Part shown: positions 1 through 7,293 of the stretch, piece after piece
How the letters are laid out: each line of letters starts with the position of its first letter
Numbering within the stretch: position 1 is the stretch's first letter
Assembly (NCBI GenBank): GCA_050260275.1
Contig: JBLNBX010000230.1
Coordinates: forward strand, 1-15,896
DNA: 15,896 nt
Direction of reading: 5' to 3'
DNA from: DATMXS01 sp050260275
Lineage (GTDB): Bacteria > Acidobacteriota > Terriglobia > Bryobacterales > Bryobacteraceae
The notes under the pieces: model-generated
The model's input: the letters and a program-made list of their open reading frames with translations, nothing else
Database searches by the model: none
Told to the model about the DNA's origin: nothing
Position numbers and translations under genes: made by a program

Positions 1-1
1 G

Positions 2-376
2 TGTCCGGACTGCAAGGGCATGGCGCCCGCGCTGGCGCGTATTGAAGCCGATTTCGGCCCGCGCGGCCTTTCCATCGTGGCGCCCACGCGCCGGTACGGC
101 TACACACGGCGCGGCGAGGACGCCGGCCCGGCAGAAGAAGCGACCTACATAACCGAGGTCCGCAAGTCCGCCTACGGGACTGTAAAGGACATGCCGGCGC
201 CCATAGACGAGGACGCATTCCGGGCGTTTGGAGCAAGCACCGTGCCGACGATCATACTCGTCGACGCAGCGGGCATCGTGCGTTTCTATCATCCGGGGGA
301 GATGACCTACGACGAGCTCGCCCCGCGCATCGAAGCGTTGCTGAAGCCGCTCGGGCGCGCCGCAGCAGCGAGGTAG
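2..376 (+). CDS. Thioredoxin-fold (TlpA/redoxin-like) protein, C-terminal part
   Basis: This is the 3' part of a gene whose start lies left of the window. The first visible codons read CPDCKG, a CXXC motif like the redox-active pair of thioredoxin-fold thiol oxidoreductases. Around 75-80 residues later comes TVPTIILVD. The Val-Pro there fits the cis-proline that faces the CXXC in this fold, and the following hydrophobic strand ends in VD. The last stretch (YDELAPRIEALLKPL) would be the C-terminal helix. The insert between CXXC and cis-Pro (RRYGYTRRGEDAGPAEEATY) is charged and longer than in plain thioredoxin, which suggests a TlpA/AhpC-TSA-like redoxin. Whether it is exported cannot be judged because the N-terminus is missing. 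It ends 50 bases before the lipoprotein gene on the same strand, so co-transcription is possible. The fold is fairly sure; the exact substrate is unknown. Confidence 0.8.
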   Translation, partial: CPDCKGMAPALARIEADFGPRGLSIVAPTRRYGYTRRGEDAGPAEEATYITEVRKSAYGTVKDMPAPIDEDAFRAFGASTVPTIILVDAAGIVRFYHPGEMTYDELAPRIEALLKPLGRAAAAR

Positions 377-426
377 CCGGAGATAGTACAGCCGCGCCGC
401 GCCTGCACGTTGTATTCTCCGAAGGA

Positions 427-1458
427 ATGCGCGTGTGGGTCGGGGTCTGCTTGGTTGCCGCAATCACGCTCGCGGCGTGCGGCAGGAATCCGCGTCCCCT
501 TGCAGCCGAACCGGCGGCCATCACGCTTCCGGCAGACGGATTCTCGAGGGCCAGGATCGTGTTTGCGGCGGCGGGTGCGGCCGTGAGCGTAGTGGACGGC
601 CGGCATCGTGCGCGCATCGAGAGCGTCTTTACGTCCGGCACATCGACCGAGGCGGTGCTGCGGGCTGGAGTTCTTCCGGGCGAGGCGATTGTGGAGGCGG
701 CCGCGGCCGGTTTCGCCCCGGCGCGGGTCCGCGTGAGCGTCACGCCTGATTTGACCGACGCCGACCGTGACGGGCTGCCTGACGCGCTCGCGCTCACCGA
801 CGAGGCAGACCGCACGGCGTTCGTGGATTGGTTCGTTACGTTAGCCGAGGCGCAGTATGCCGCTTCCGAACTTCCCGCGGAGATAAGCGACTGCGCGGCG
901 CTGCTCCGGTTCGCGTATCGCGAAGCTCTGCGCGAGCACGACTCGGCGCAGGCAGCCGCCCTGCGCATGCCGGTGCTGCCCGCTTCCGCCGGAGTGCAGA
1001 AATATCAGTACCCCTACACGCCGCTCGGCGCTAACCTGTTCCGCACTCCAGCGGGGTTCGCCGAGTTCGCCGACGCCGAGACTCTGATGCGCCTGAACAC
1101 GAGGCCTGTCACGCGCGATGTGCGCCACGCTGCGCCCGGCGACCTGCTCTTCTACAGGCAGCTCGACCAGAACATGCCGTTTCACGCGATGATCTACGTA
1201 GGGCCGAGCCGTCTGGAGCCCGGCGGCCCGCCGGTGGTCGTGTATCATACCGGCCCCACAGGCAAGCATCCCGGCGAGATCCGCCGCGTCACGATCGACG
1301 AACTGCTGCGGCATCCGTCGCCGCGCTGGCGACCCGTGGCGGGAAACAGCAATTTCCTCGGCTTTTTCCGCTGGAACATTCTCAACTCCCCCAGCCTGAC
1401 CGGCTGGAGCAGCTCCCCGGCGCCGGCCTGGCGGAACGTTCTCGAGGAATCGTCATGA
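427..1458 (+). CDS. DUF1175 (YfaT-like) lipoprotein with NlpC/P60-like Cys/His motifs
   Basis: The 343-residue protein starts with a short hydrophobic signal ending in the lipobox LAAC (Cys18), so it should be a lipoprotein. Residues about 28-105 look like a beta-rich Ig-like domain. A D-x-D-x-D-G-x-x-D loop follows at residues 111-119, resembling EF-hand/thrombospondin-3 calcium loops. The C-terminal half has SDCAALLRFAYREAL (Cys156) and PGDLLFYRQ...PFHAMIYVG (His253), the order and spacing seen in NlpC/P60 cysteine peptidases. His274 also lies in a polar context. Overall resemblance is to DUF1175, typified by E. coli YfaT, whose gene sits beside the macroglobulin yfaS; here too the macroglobulin follows, with a 4-base overlap. 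AAGGA directly abuts the ATG, so GTG at 433 would be better spaced, but it would remove the only basic residue before the hydrophobic core. Family call is good; enzymatic activity is inference. Confidence 0.82.
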   Translation: MRVWVGVCLVAAITLAACGRNPRPLAAEPAAITLPADGFSRARIVFAAAGAAVSVVDGRHRARIESVFTSGTSTEAVLRAGVLPGEAIVEAAAAGFAPARVRVSVTPDLTDADRDGLPDALALTDEADRTAFVDWFVTLAEAQYAASELPAEISDCAALLRFAYREALREHDSAQAAALRMPVLPASAGVQKYQYPYTPLGANLFRTPAGFAEFADAETLMRLNTRPVTRDVRHAAPGDLLFYRQLDQNMPFHAMIYVGPSRLEPGGPPVVVYHTGPTGKHPGEIRRVTIDELLRHPSPRWRPVAGNSNFLGFFRWNILNSPSLTGWSSSPAPAWRNVLEESS

Positions 1459-4400
1459 TGCGAAGCTCCGCTCGATTCTCCCCGCACCCCCGGTTACTGC
1501 GCGTCCTGCTCGCGCTGGCCGTGGCGCTCACCCCGGCGCCGGGCCAGGAGGACAACACGCCGTACTTTGCACTCTCGAGCGACCGCTCGTTCGCGCCGGG
1601 CGAGCGAGTAACGGTGCAACTGACGGCCTGGCGGGTGCCGAGCCTGGAGTTTCGCGTGTACCGCGTGAAGGACCCCGTGGCATTCTTCGCCACGCTTGAG
1701 TCGCCACACGCGTTCGGCGAACGCGGGCCGAGGCCGCAGGCCGCGCGCACCCCGCTCGAGCGGTTTCACATGTTCAAGACGCGCCTGCGCGCGCGAATCC
1801 GCAACCTGGTGCGGGCGCAGTTTTCGTCCGGCGCCCGGGCCGAAATACGTACTGCACTGGCGGAGCGCTCGGCGCGCAATGCGCCGCCGGTGAGCCGCCG
1901 CGCTTCCTACGCCGCCGTTCCGCTGCTCAATCCGCAGCGCCTGGTTGCAACGTGGCGGCAGCCCATCACCACGTCGTACCGCTGGGACCGCCAGACGGTC
2001 CAGGTTCCGGTGAGTGAGAAAGGCCTGTACGTCATCGAGGCGACGGACGGGAAACTGCGCGCGTATACGATTGCCGGCATCACGGAGATTGCCGTGCTTT
2101 CGAAGGCAGCGCCGGAACGCGTGTACGCGCACGTGGTGGACCGCAGGAGCGGAGAGCCTGTCGCGGGCGCGCTGGCAGTCGTCCTGCTGGACAGGAAAGA
2201 AGTGGCGCGGATGGAAACATCGGCCGAGGGCGTGATTGACGTCGCCGTGCGCGGAGCAAAGGTCGAGAACGCGCTGGTGCTGGTATCGAGGGGCGAGGAC
2301 TTCGCCGCCGACGCGCTCTGGGGCTGGAACATCTCCTCCGATCTCTCGCAGAACCTCATGGGCTATGTCTATTCGGATCGCCCCGTGTACCGCCCCGGCC
2401 ACACCGTCTCGTTCCGCGGCATCCTGCGGCAGCAGGCCGGGCCGGGATTCATCATTCCGGCGCTTCGGGACGTCGCGGTGCAGGTACAGGACCCCGAAGG
2501 CAACGCAGTGTTCAACAAGAAGGTGCCGGTCTCGTCGTTCGGGACGCTAGACGGCGAACTGGCGCTGGCCGAGGCCGCCCCACTTGGTTACTACAGCATC
2601 CAGGTGACCGCCGGTGAGGCGACCGTGTACGGCGGTTTCCAGGTGGAGGAGTACAGGAAACCGGAATACGAGGTGCGCGTGACGCCCGGCAAGCGGCGTG
2701 TGATACAGGGCGAGCAGATACCGGTCACCATCGAAGCGCGGTACTACTTCGGAGAGCCGGTGGCGAACGCAAGCGTGACGTACTCGGTGCGCCGCTCGCG
2801 CTACTGGGCGCCGTACTTCTCCGAGGAGCCGGAAGACGAACCGGGCGAGGACTACAGCGGGTACGGGTCGGAGGAGGTCCAGCAGGGGACAGGCCGCCTG
2901 GACGCCGATGGACGCCTGAACATAGAGGTGCCGACGGACACGGCGGCCCACGACCAGCGCTACCGGATCGAGGCCCGCGTCACCGACGCCTCCAACCGCG
3001 AGATATCCGGCGCGGGCTGGGCGCTGGCGACTGTTGGCACGCTCATGCTGAACGTGCAGCCGCGCCAGTACGTGTACTCGCCCGGCGACACCGCGGCGAT
3101 CGACATCGAAGCGCGGGACTACGAGGGCAAGCCGGTTGACGCTCCGTTCAGCCTCGACATCTCGGAGTATCGCCGGAACGGCAGCGAGGGTCCGCGCGTT
3201 TTCACATCGTCCGGACGCACGGGCGCGGGTGGCCGCGCGACGGTTCAAGCGCGGATAGATCGCGGCGGCTCGTACGTTGCGCGCGCCGTGACGCAGACGG
3301 CGAATGGCCGGAGTATCGAAGACACTGCTTACCTCTGGGTTACAGGAGGCGCGGGCTGGTACGAGGAATCGCGCGAGCGGCTCCGGGTGGTGACGGACAA
3401 GAAGTCGTACCGCGCTGGCGAGACGGCGAAGGTGCTCATCGTGACGGGCGTCCCCAGCGCCCGCGTGCTCGTTTCGGTAGAGGGGCGCGTGATGCACACC
3501 GTGCAGGTGGTCCACGCGAAAGGTCCGTCGGTGACGGTGGAGGTGCCGGTGAAGCGCGAGTACGTTCCCGGCGTTTTCGTAACGGCGGCGTTCATTCGCG
3601 GCAATCAGTTGTACGAAGGCTCACGGAAGCTGAACGTGACGCCGGTGGAGAACGAGCTCGCGGTTGAACTGACGCCTTCGAAGGAGGAATACAAGCCCGG
3701 AGAGCCCGCCACGTTCGACATCTCGGCGCGCGACCACACAGGCAAACCGGTAGCGGCGGAGTTCTCACTGGGCGTCGTGGACGAGGCCATCTACGCCATT
3801 CGCAGCGAGATGGTTGAGGACATACTCAAATTCTTCTGGGGGCGCTCGTACAACCGGGTAGCAACGGGCTCCTCGCTGCGGTTCTACTTCTGGGGAGAGG
3901 CGGGCCGCCGGACTATGGAACTGGCGCGCGTGCGCGAGCGCAATCTGGCGCAGCTCAAGCCCGAGCGGCTGGTGGACCCGGCAATTCGCAAAGCGTTCCC
4001 CGATACCGCGTTCTGGGCCGCCGGCCTGCGCACCGATGCGCAGGGCCGCGCGCAGGCGCGCTTCTCGTTCCCGGATGCGCTCACTACGTGGCGCGCCACC
4101 GCGCGCGGCATAACCGCAGATACGCGCGTGGGCAGCGCCGTGAAGAAGGTGATCGTGCGCAAGAACCTGATACTCAGGCTCTCGACGCCGCGCTTCTTCA
4201 CGCAGGGCGACGAGGTTACGGTATCGGCGCTGGTCCACAACTACCTGGCGAGCGCCAAAACCGTGCGCGTGTCACTCGACGTCCAAGGAGCGGACGTGAT
4301 CGACGGCTCCACGCGCGATATCGAGGTTGCGAGCAAGGGCGCCGCCCGCGCCGACTGGCGGCTGCGAGCGCGCCCGGGCGCGAAGATAGCACTGCTCGGC

Positions 4401-6056
4401 AAGGCGCTCACGGACGAAGAGTCGGACGCGATGGAGATTGAGCTTCCGGTGCGGCCGTACGGCGTGAAACTTGCCGACGCGCGCGCGGGCTCGATAACCG
4501 AAACGTCGGGCGAGGCGCGCGTGCAACTCGGATTTCCGGAGGACACAACGCCCGGCTCGCGCTCGCTCACCATCACGGTGACGCCCTCGCTTGCCGGCGC
4601 GATATTCGGCGCGCTGGACTATCTGACGTCCTTCCCCTACGGTTGCGTCGAGCAGACAATGTCGAGCTTCCTGCCGACCGTGGTAGTCGCCGCGGCCACG
4701 CGCGAACTCGGTGTCAAACCGGCCGACAGCGCCGATCTCAAGAAGAAGATCCGCGCCGGGCTGGACCGACTGTACGACTTCCAGCACGAGGACGGCGGCT
4801 GGGGCTGGTGGAAAACCGACGACAGCGATCCGTTCATGACGGCGTACGTGGTGGCAGGACTCTCGCAGGCGCGGGCAGCGGGCGTGAACGTCAACCAGTC
4901 AGCAATCGAGCGGGGAGCCGAGTGGCTGCGCAAGAACCGCAGCAGCGGCGACCTGCGCGCGTACTCCGCCTACGCGCTCGCGCTGGCGGGCGACAAGAGC
5001 ACGCTGGAGGATGCCTACTCCGCGCGTTCCGACACAACTTCTTACGGACTCGCGGCCCTTGGCCTGGCGCTCAGGCAGGCTGGCGATGCGAGGGCGGCGG
5101 AGATCGCGCGGGAGCTGCTTGGCCGCGTCGTCGAGAAGGGGCAAGAGGCCTGGTGGCCCGTTGAGCGCGACACGCTGATGCGATTCCACGGCGACACCAC
5201 GCCGGAGGCGAACGCCTTCGCCGTGAAGCTGCTCGCGGCCGTGCAGCCTGACAACCCCGTTTTGCCTAAGGCGATCGCCTGGCTCATCAATCACCGCCGC
5301 GAAGGGCAGTACTGGGCGAGCACGAAGCAGACCGCGATGGTTGTCTATGGGCTCACGGATTACCTGAAGGCCACCGGGGAGTTGAAGCCGGATTACTCGG
5401 TTGAGGTGCGGGTGAACGGGCGCGAGGTTTTGAAGCGGCGATTCACGGCGGCGGATGCGCTCTTGCCGGCGCCACCGACTATTCGCATCCCGGAGGCCGA
5501 TCTACCGACTGGCGCCACGAGCATCAGCGTCTCGAAGGCCGGCGAGGGGAGGCTGTACTGGTCGGCGCGCGCCGAGTATCACCAGCCCGTGACCGAACCC
5601 ATCGGCGATTCGCGAATACGCCTCGAACGCGAGTACTTCAGGCTTGTTCCCGAACGCACGGACAACCGCATCGTCTACCGGCTCCAGCCGCTCGAGGGCG
5701 CGTTGCAGCCGGGCGATGTAGTAGCGGTCAGGCTGACGCTGAACGCGGGCGATCTCGGCTATCTAGTTGTCGAAGACCCGATTCCCGCCGGAGCGGAGTT
5801 CATAGAGCGCGACGACCTGTACGAGGTGCAGGGCGCGCCCGACTGGTTCCGCTGGTGGTTCACGCGGCGCGAGTTTCACGACGACCGGGTAGCGATCTTC
5901 CAGACGTCGAGCTCGCAGCGGGCGATGGACTACTTCTACCTGCTCAAGATAGTGAATCCCGGCGTGTTCAAGGTGAGCCCGGCGCGCGCCGGCCCGATGT
6001 ACCAGCCCGAGGTGTTCGCGACTACCGAGCCCCGGACAGTGGAGGTGAGGCAATGA
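1455..6056 (+). CDS. Bacterial alpha-2-macroglobulin with CVEQ thioester
   Basis: This 1533-residue protein is a bacterial alpha-2-macroglobulin, a family thought to trap proteases in the periplasm through a bait region and a reactive thioester. A Sec-type signal (about residues 1-30) carries no lipobox, unlike the upstream gene product. Repeated beta-sandwich MG domains follow. The MG2-type signature YVYSDRPVYRPG is at about 304-315 and the A2M-domain stretch DTAFWAAGLRTDAQG starts near 850. The thioester motif YGCVEQ has Cys1064 and Gln1067. DGGWGWW at 1113-1119 is the usual alpha-toroid signature of the thioester domain. The rest forms the C-terminal beta domains. GAGGA lies 6 bases before the ATG, and the start overlaps the lipoprotein stop (ATGA), supporting translational coupling. 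There is no adjacent pbpC, the usual partner of thioester-bearing macroglobulins. Length is close to E. coli YfaS. Confidence 0.95.
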   Translation: MMRSSARFSPHPRLLRVLLALAVALTPAPGQEDNTPYFALSSDRSFAPGERVTVQLTAWRVPSLEFRVYRVKDPVAFFATLESPHAFGERGPRPQAARTPLERFHMFKTRLRARIRNLVRAQFSSGARAEIRTALAERSARNAPPVSRRASYAAVPLLNPQRLVATWRQPITTSYRWDRQTVQVPVSEKGLYVIEATDGKLRAYTIAGITEIAVLSKAAPERVYAHVVDRRSGEPVAGALAVVLLDRKEVARMETSAEGVIDVAVRGAKVENALVLVSRGEDFAADALWGWNISSDLSQNLMGYVYSDRPVYRPGHTVSFRGILRQQAGPGFIIPALRDVAVQVQDPEGNAVFNKKVPVSSFGTLDGELALAEAAPLGYYSIQVTAGEATVYGGFQVEEYRKPEYEVRVTPGKRRVIQGEQIPVTIEARYYFGEPVANASVTYSVRRSRYWAPYFSEEPEDEPGEDYSGYGSEEVQQGTGRLDADGRLNIEVPTDTAAHDQRYRIEARVTDASNREISGAGWALATVGTLMLNVQPRQYVYSPGDTAAIDIEARDYEGKPVDAPFSLDISEYRRNGSEGPRVFTSSGRTGAGGRATVQARIDRGGSYVARAVTQTANGRSIEDTAYLWVTGGAGWYEESRERLRVVTDKKSYRAGETAKVLIVTGVPSARVLVSVEGRVMHTVQVVHAKGPSVTVEVPVKREYVPGVFVTAAFIRGNQLYEGSRKLNVTPVENELAVELTPSKEEYKPGEPATFDISARDHTGKPVAAEFSLGVVDEAIYAIRSEMVEDILKFFWGRSYNRVATGSSLRFYFWGEAGRRTMELARVRERNLAQLKPERLVDPAIRKAFPDTAFWAAGLRTDAQGRAQARFSFPDALTTWRATARGITADTRVGSAVKKVIVRKNLILRLSTPRFFTQGDEVTVSALVHNYLASAKTVRVSLDVQGADVIDGSTRDIEVASKGAARADWRLRARPGAKIALLGKALTDEESDAMEIELPVRPYGVKLADARAGSITETSGEARVQLGFPEDTTPGSRSLTITVTPSLAGAIFGALDYLTSFPYGCVEQTMSSFLPTVVVAAATRELGVKPADSADLKKKIRAGLDRLYDFQHEDGGWGWWKTDDSDPFMTAYVVAGLSQARAAGVNVNQSAIERGAEWLRKNRSSGDLRAYSAYALALAGDKSTLEDAYSARSDTTSYGLAALGLALRQAGDARAAEIARELLGRVVEKGQEAWWPVERDTLMRFHGDTTPEANAFAVKLLAAVQPDNPVLPKAIAWLINHRREGQYWASTKQTAMVVYGLTDYLKATGELKPDYSVEVRVNGREVLKRRFTAADALLPAPPTIRIPEADLPTGATSISVSKAGEGRLYWSARAEYHQPVTEPIGDSRIRLEREYFRLVPERTDNRIVYRLQPLEGALQPGDVVAVRLTLNAGDLGYLVVEDPIPAGAEFIERDDLYEVQGAPDWFRWWFTRREFHDDRVAIFQTSSSQRAMDYFYLLKIVNPGVFKVSPARAGPMYQPEVFATTEPRTVEVRQ

Positions 6057-6715
6057 CGGCCCTGCTCGACGCGCTGCACGCGGTGGCGCAGCGGAAGCTG
6101 CTCTGGCTGATTCACCTGGGGGGCAATGCGGCGGCAGCGGTGGCCGTGTGGTGGTGGCTCGGCCTGCCCGAAAGCACGGCGGCGCAGATCGCGCTGTCGT
6201 TGGTCTCAGCAGCGGCGATCATCTTCGGCGTGCTGTGGATGCACACGGCAGCGCTGGCGGCCTACCGCGGCGCCTCGGGTGTGCCGTGGCGGCACTCGCT
6301 GCGGCGCGCGGGCCTGCTGCTGCCGTGGCTGGCCGCCATCGTTGCGGGCGCGTGGGCCGCGAGCAAGTACATCGGACCGGTGAGCCGGCCTCAAGGGTAT
6401 CTGGCGTTCGCGGCGTTGTTTCTCGCCCTAACGCCGCTAGCATCGTGGCTGGCTTCGGGCGGCGCGGCGCCGTGGCGGGCGTACTCGGACTGGCGCTACT
6501 ACGCAGGTTTCGCGGCTGTGCTGGGCATCGGGTGCCTGCCCATTGTGTTGCTCCGGTGGGTTCCTACGGTGCAGGGGCTATCGAGCGAGATCGCCAGCTT
6601 CGCGATCCGGCTCGGCCTCGCCTACGCGATAGCAGTGTCGGACTGGCTTCTGCTTGCGGCGCTCGCAGGCCGTACAACGCTGCCGCGTTCGCAGCCTGAG
6701 GCCGAGCGGGAGTAG
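6053..6715 (+). CDS. Six-helix membrane protein coupled to the macroglobulin
   Basis: I do not recognise this 220-residue protein. It is strongly hydrophobic, with about six likely membrane helices at residues 15-38, 43-70, 84-104, 115-135, 149-169 and 180-206, and a short hydrophilic tail rich in Glu and Arg. The reading frame extends further upstream, but the ATG at 6053 is preferred. A strong Shine-Dalgarno run GGAGGTGAGG lies just before it, and the ATG overlaps the macroglobulin stop codon as ATGA, exactly as at the previous junction. That places it as the third gene of the DUF1175-macroglobulin unit. A plausible but unproven role is an inner-membrane partner for the two exported proteins. 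No catalytic motif is visible. It is followed by a 69-base convergent spacer. Confidence 0.82.
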   Translation: MTALLDALHAVAQRKLLWLIHLGGNAAAAVAVWWWLGLPESTAAQIALSLVSAAAIIFGVLWMHTAALAAYRGASGVPWRHSLRRAGLLLPWLAAIVAGAWAASKYIGPVSRPQGYLAFAALFLALTPLASWLASGGAAPWRAYSDWRYYAGFAAVLGIGCLPIVLLRWVPTVQGLSSEIASFAIRLGLAYAIAVSDWLLLAALAGRTTLPRSQPEAERE

Positions 6716-6736
6716 GCGACAGTCGCGGCGGAGTAG

Positions 6737-6762
6737 CTGCGCATCAGCGCTCCGGTGCGCAG
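6737..6762. terminator. Stem-loop in the convergent spacer (possible terminator)
   Basis: CTGCGCA at 6737-6743 pairs perfectly with TGCGCAG at 6756-6762 around a 12-base loop. It lies in the 69-base gap between the end of the + strand macroglobulin unit and the end of the - strand mgtC-like gene, where a bidirectional terminator is expected. No T-run follows on either strand, so it is not a classic Rho-independent terminator. Confidence 0.3.
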
Positions 6763-6784
6763 GTCCTGAAATGCGGGGTTCGCG

Positions 6785-7261
6785 CTAGTTCTCCGATTCT
6801 CTCCGCCCTCTGAGCGTGATGCGCCGCTCGAGCTTGCGCGCCAGCGTCAGCACCAGGAATGCGAGGCCAGCCGTCAGCACGGCAATGTAATACGATCCCG
6901 CTCCGCAGGCGACCCCGACAGCTCCCATAACCCAGATGCCCGCGGCTGTCGTGATGCCGCGCACCGAGCCGCCGGTTCGTATTATCGAGCCCGCGCCTAG
7001 GAAGCCTATGCCCGTGGCTATGCCCTGAACTATGCGCGAGGGATCGCCAGCGGGCGAGCCGGCCGCGCCTGGATAGCGCTGAAACAAATCAAACATGACC
7101 ACGGTGAATGAGGCCGCGCCCAGGGACACCAGAATGTGAGTACGCAGCCCCGCGGGCTTGTCCTCGCGCTGCCGGTTCCAGCCAATCAGACCGCCGCAGA
7201 GCGCCGCCGCCACCAGCCGCAGCGCAATCTCGCCTGCATGCATGAACGCGCCGTACTGCAT
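6785..7261 (-). CDS. MgtC/SapB-family membrane protein (short form)
   Basis: The 158-residue product matches the membrane domain of the MgtC/SapB family. GLRTHILVSLGAASFTVV follows a first helix and the ALCGGLIGWNRQRED stretch. DPSRIVQGIATGIGFLGAGSII is the family hallmark, followed by VRGITTAAGIWVMGAVGVACG. About four to five helices span the protein, and a short basic tail ends it. It lacks the soluble C-terminal domain of the roughly 230-residue Salmonella MgtC, so it is the shorter SapB/YhiD-like form. MgtC proteins are linked to growth in low magnesium and to control of membrane ATP synthase; neither role can be read here. GGGAG about 7 bases upstream of the ATG supports the start. The phosphohexomutase gene lies 32 bases upstream on the same strand, so the two may share a transcript. 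Confidence 0.92.
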   Translation of the reverse strand: MQYGAFMHAGEIALRLVAAALCGGLIGWNRQREDKPAGLRTHILVSLGAASFTVVMFDLFQRYPGAAGSPAGDPSRIVQGIATGIGFLGAGSIIRTGGSVRGITTAAGIWVMGAVGVACGAGSYYIAVLTAGLAFLVLTLARKLERRITLRGRRESEN

Positions 7262-7277
7262 CGTTCCGCTCCCTGTG

Positions 7278-7293
7278 CGGCGGCGCGCCGCCG
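7278..7293. repeat. 16-base perfect palindrome between phosphohexomutase and mgtC-like genes
   Basis: CGGCGGCGCGCCGCCG is a perfect inverted repeat directly abutting the stop codon of the phosphohexomutase gene and ending 16 bases before the mgtC-like start codon. In RNA it would form a very stable GC hairpin of about six pairs with a four-base loop, just upstream of the mgtC Shine-Dalgarno. No T-run follows, so it may be a transcript-processing or stability element rather than a terminator. Confidence 0.6.

Noticed and set aside
5855..6052. Longer start for the six-helix membrane protein
   Set aside because: The extension overlaps the macroglobulin coding region by about 200 bases and is not membrane-like. 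The ATG at 6053 has a strong ribosome site and an ATGA overlap.
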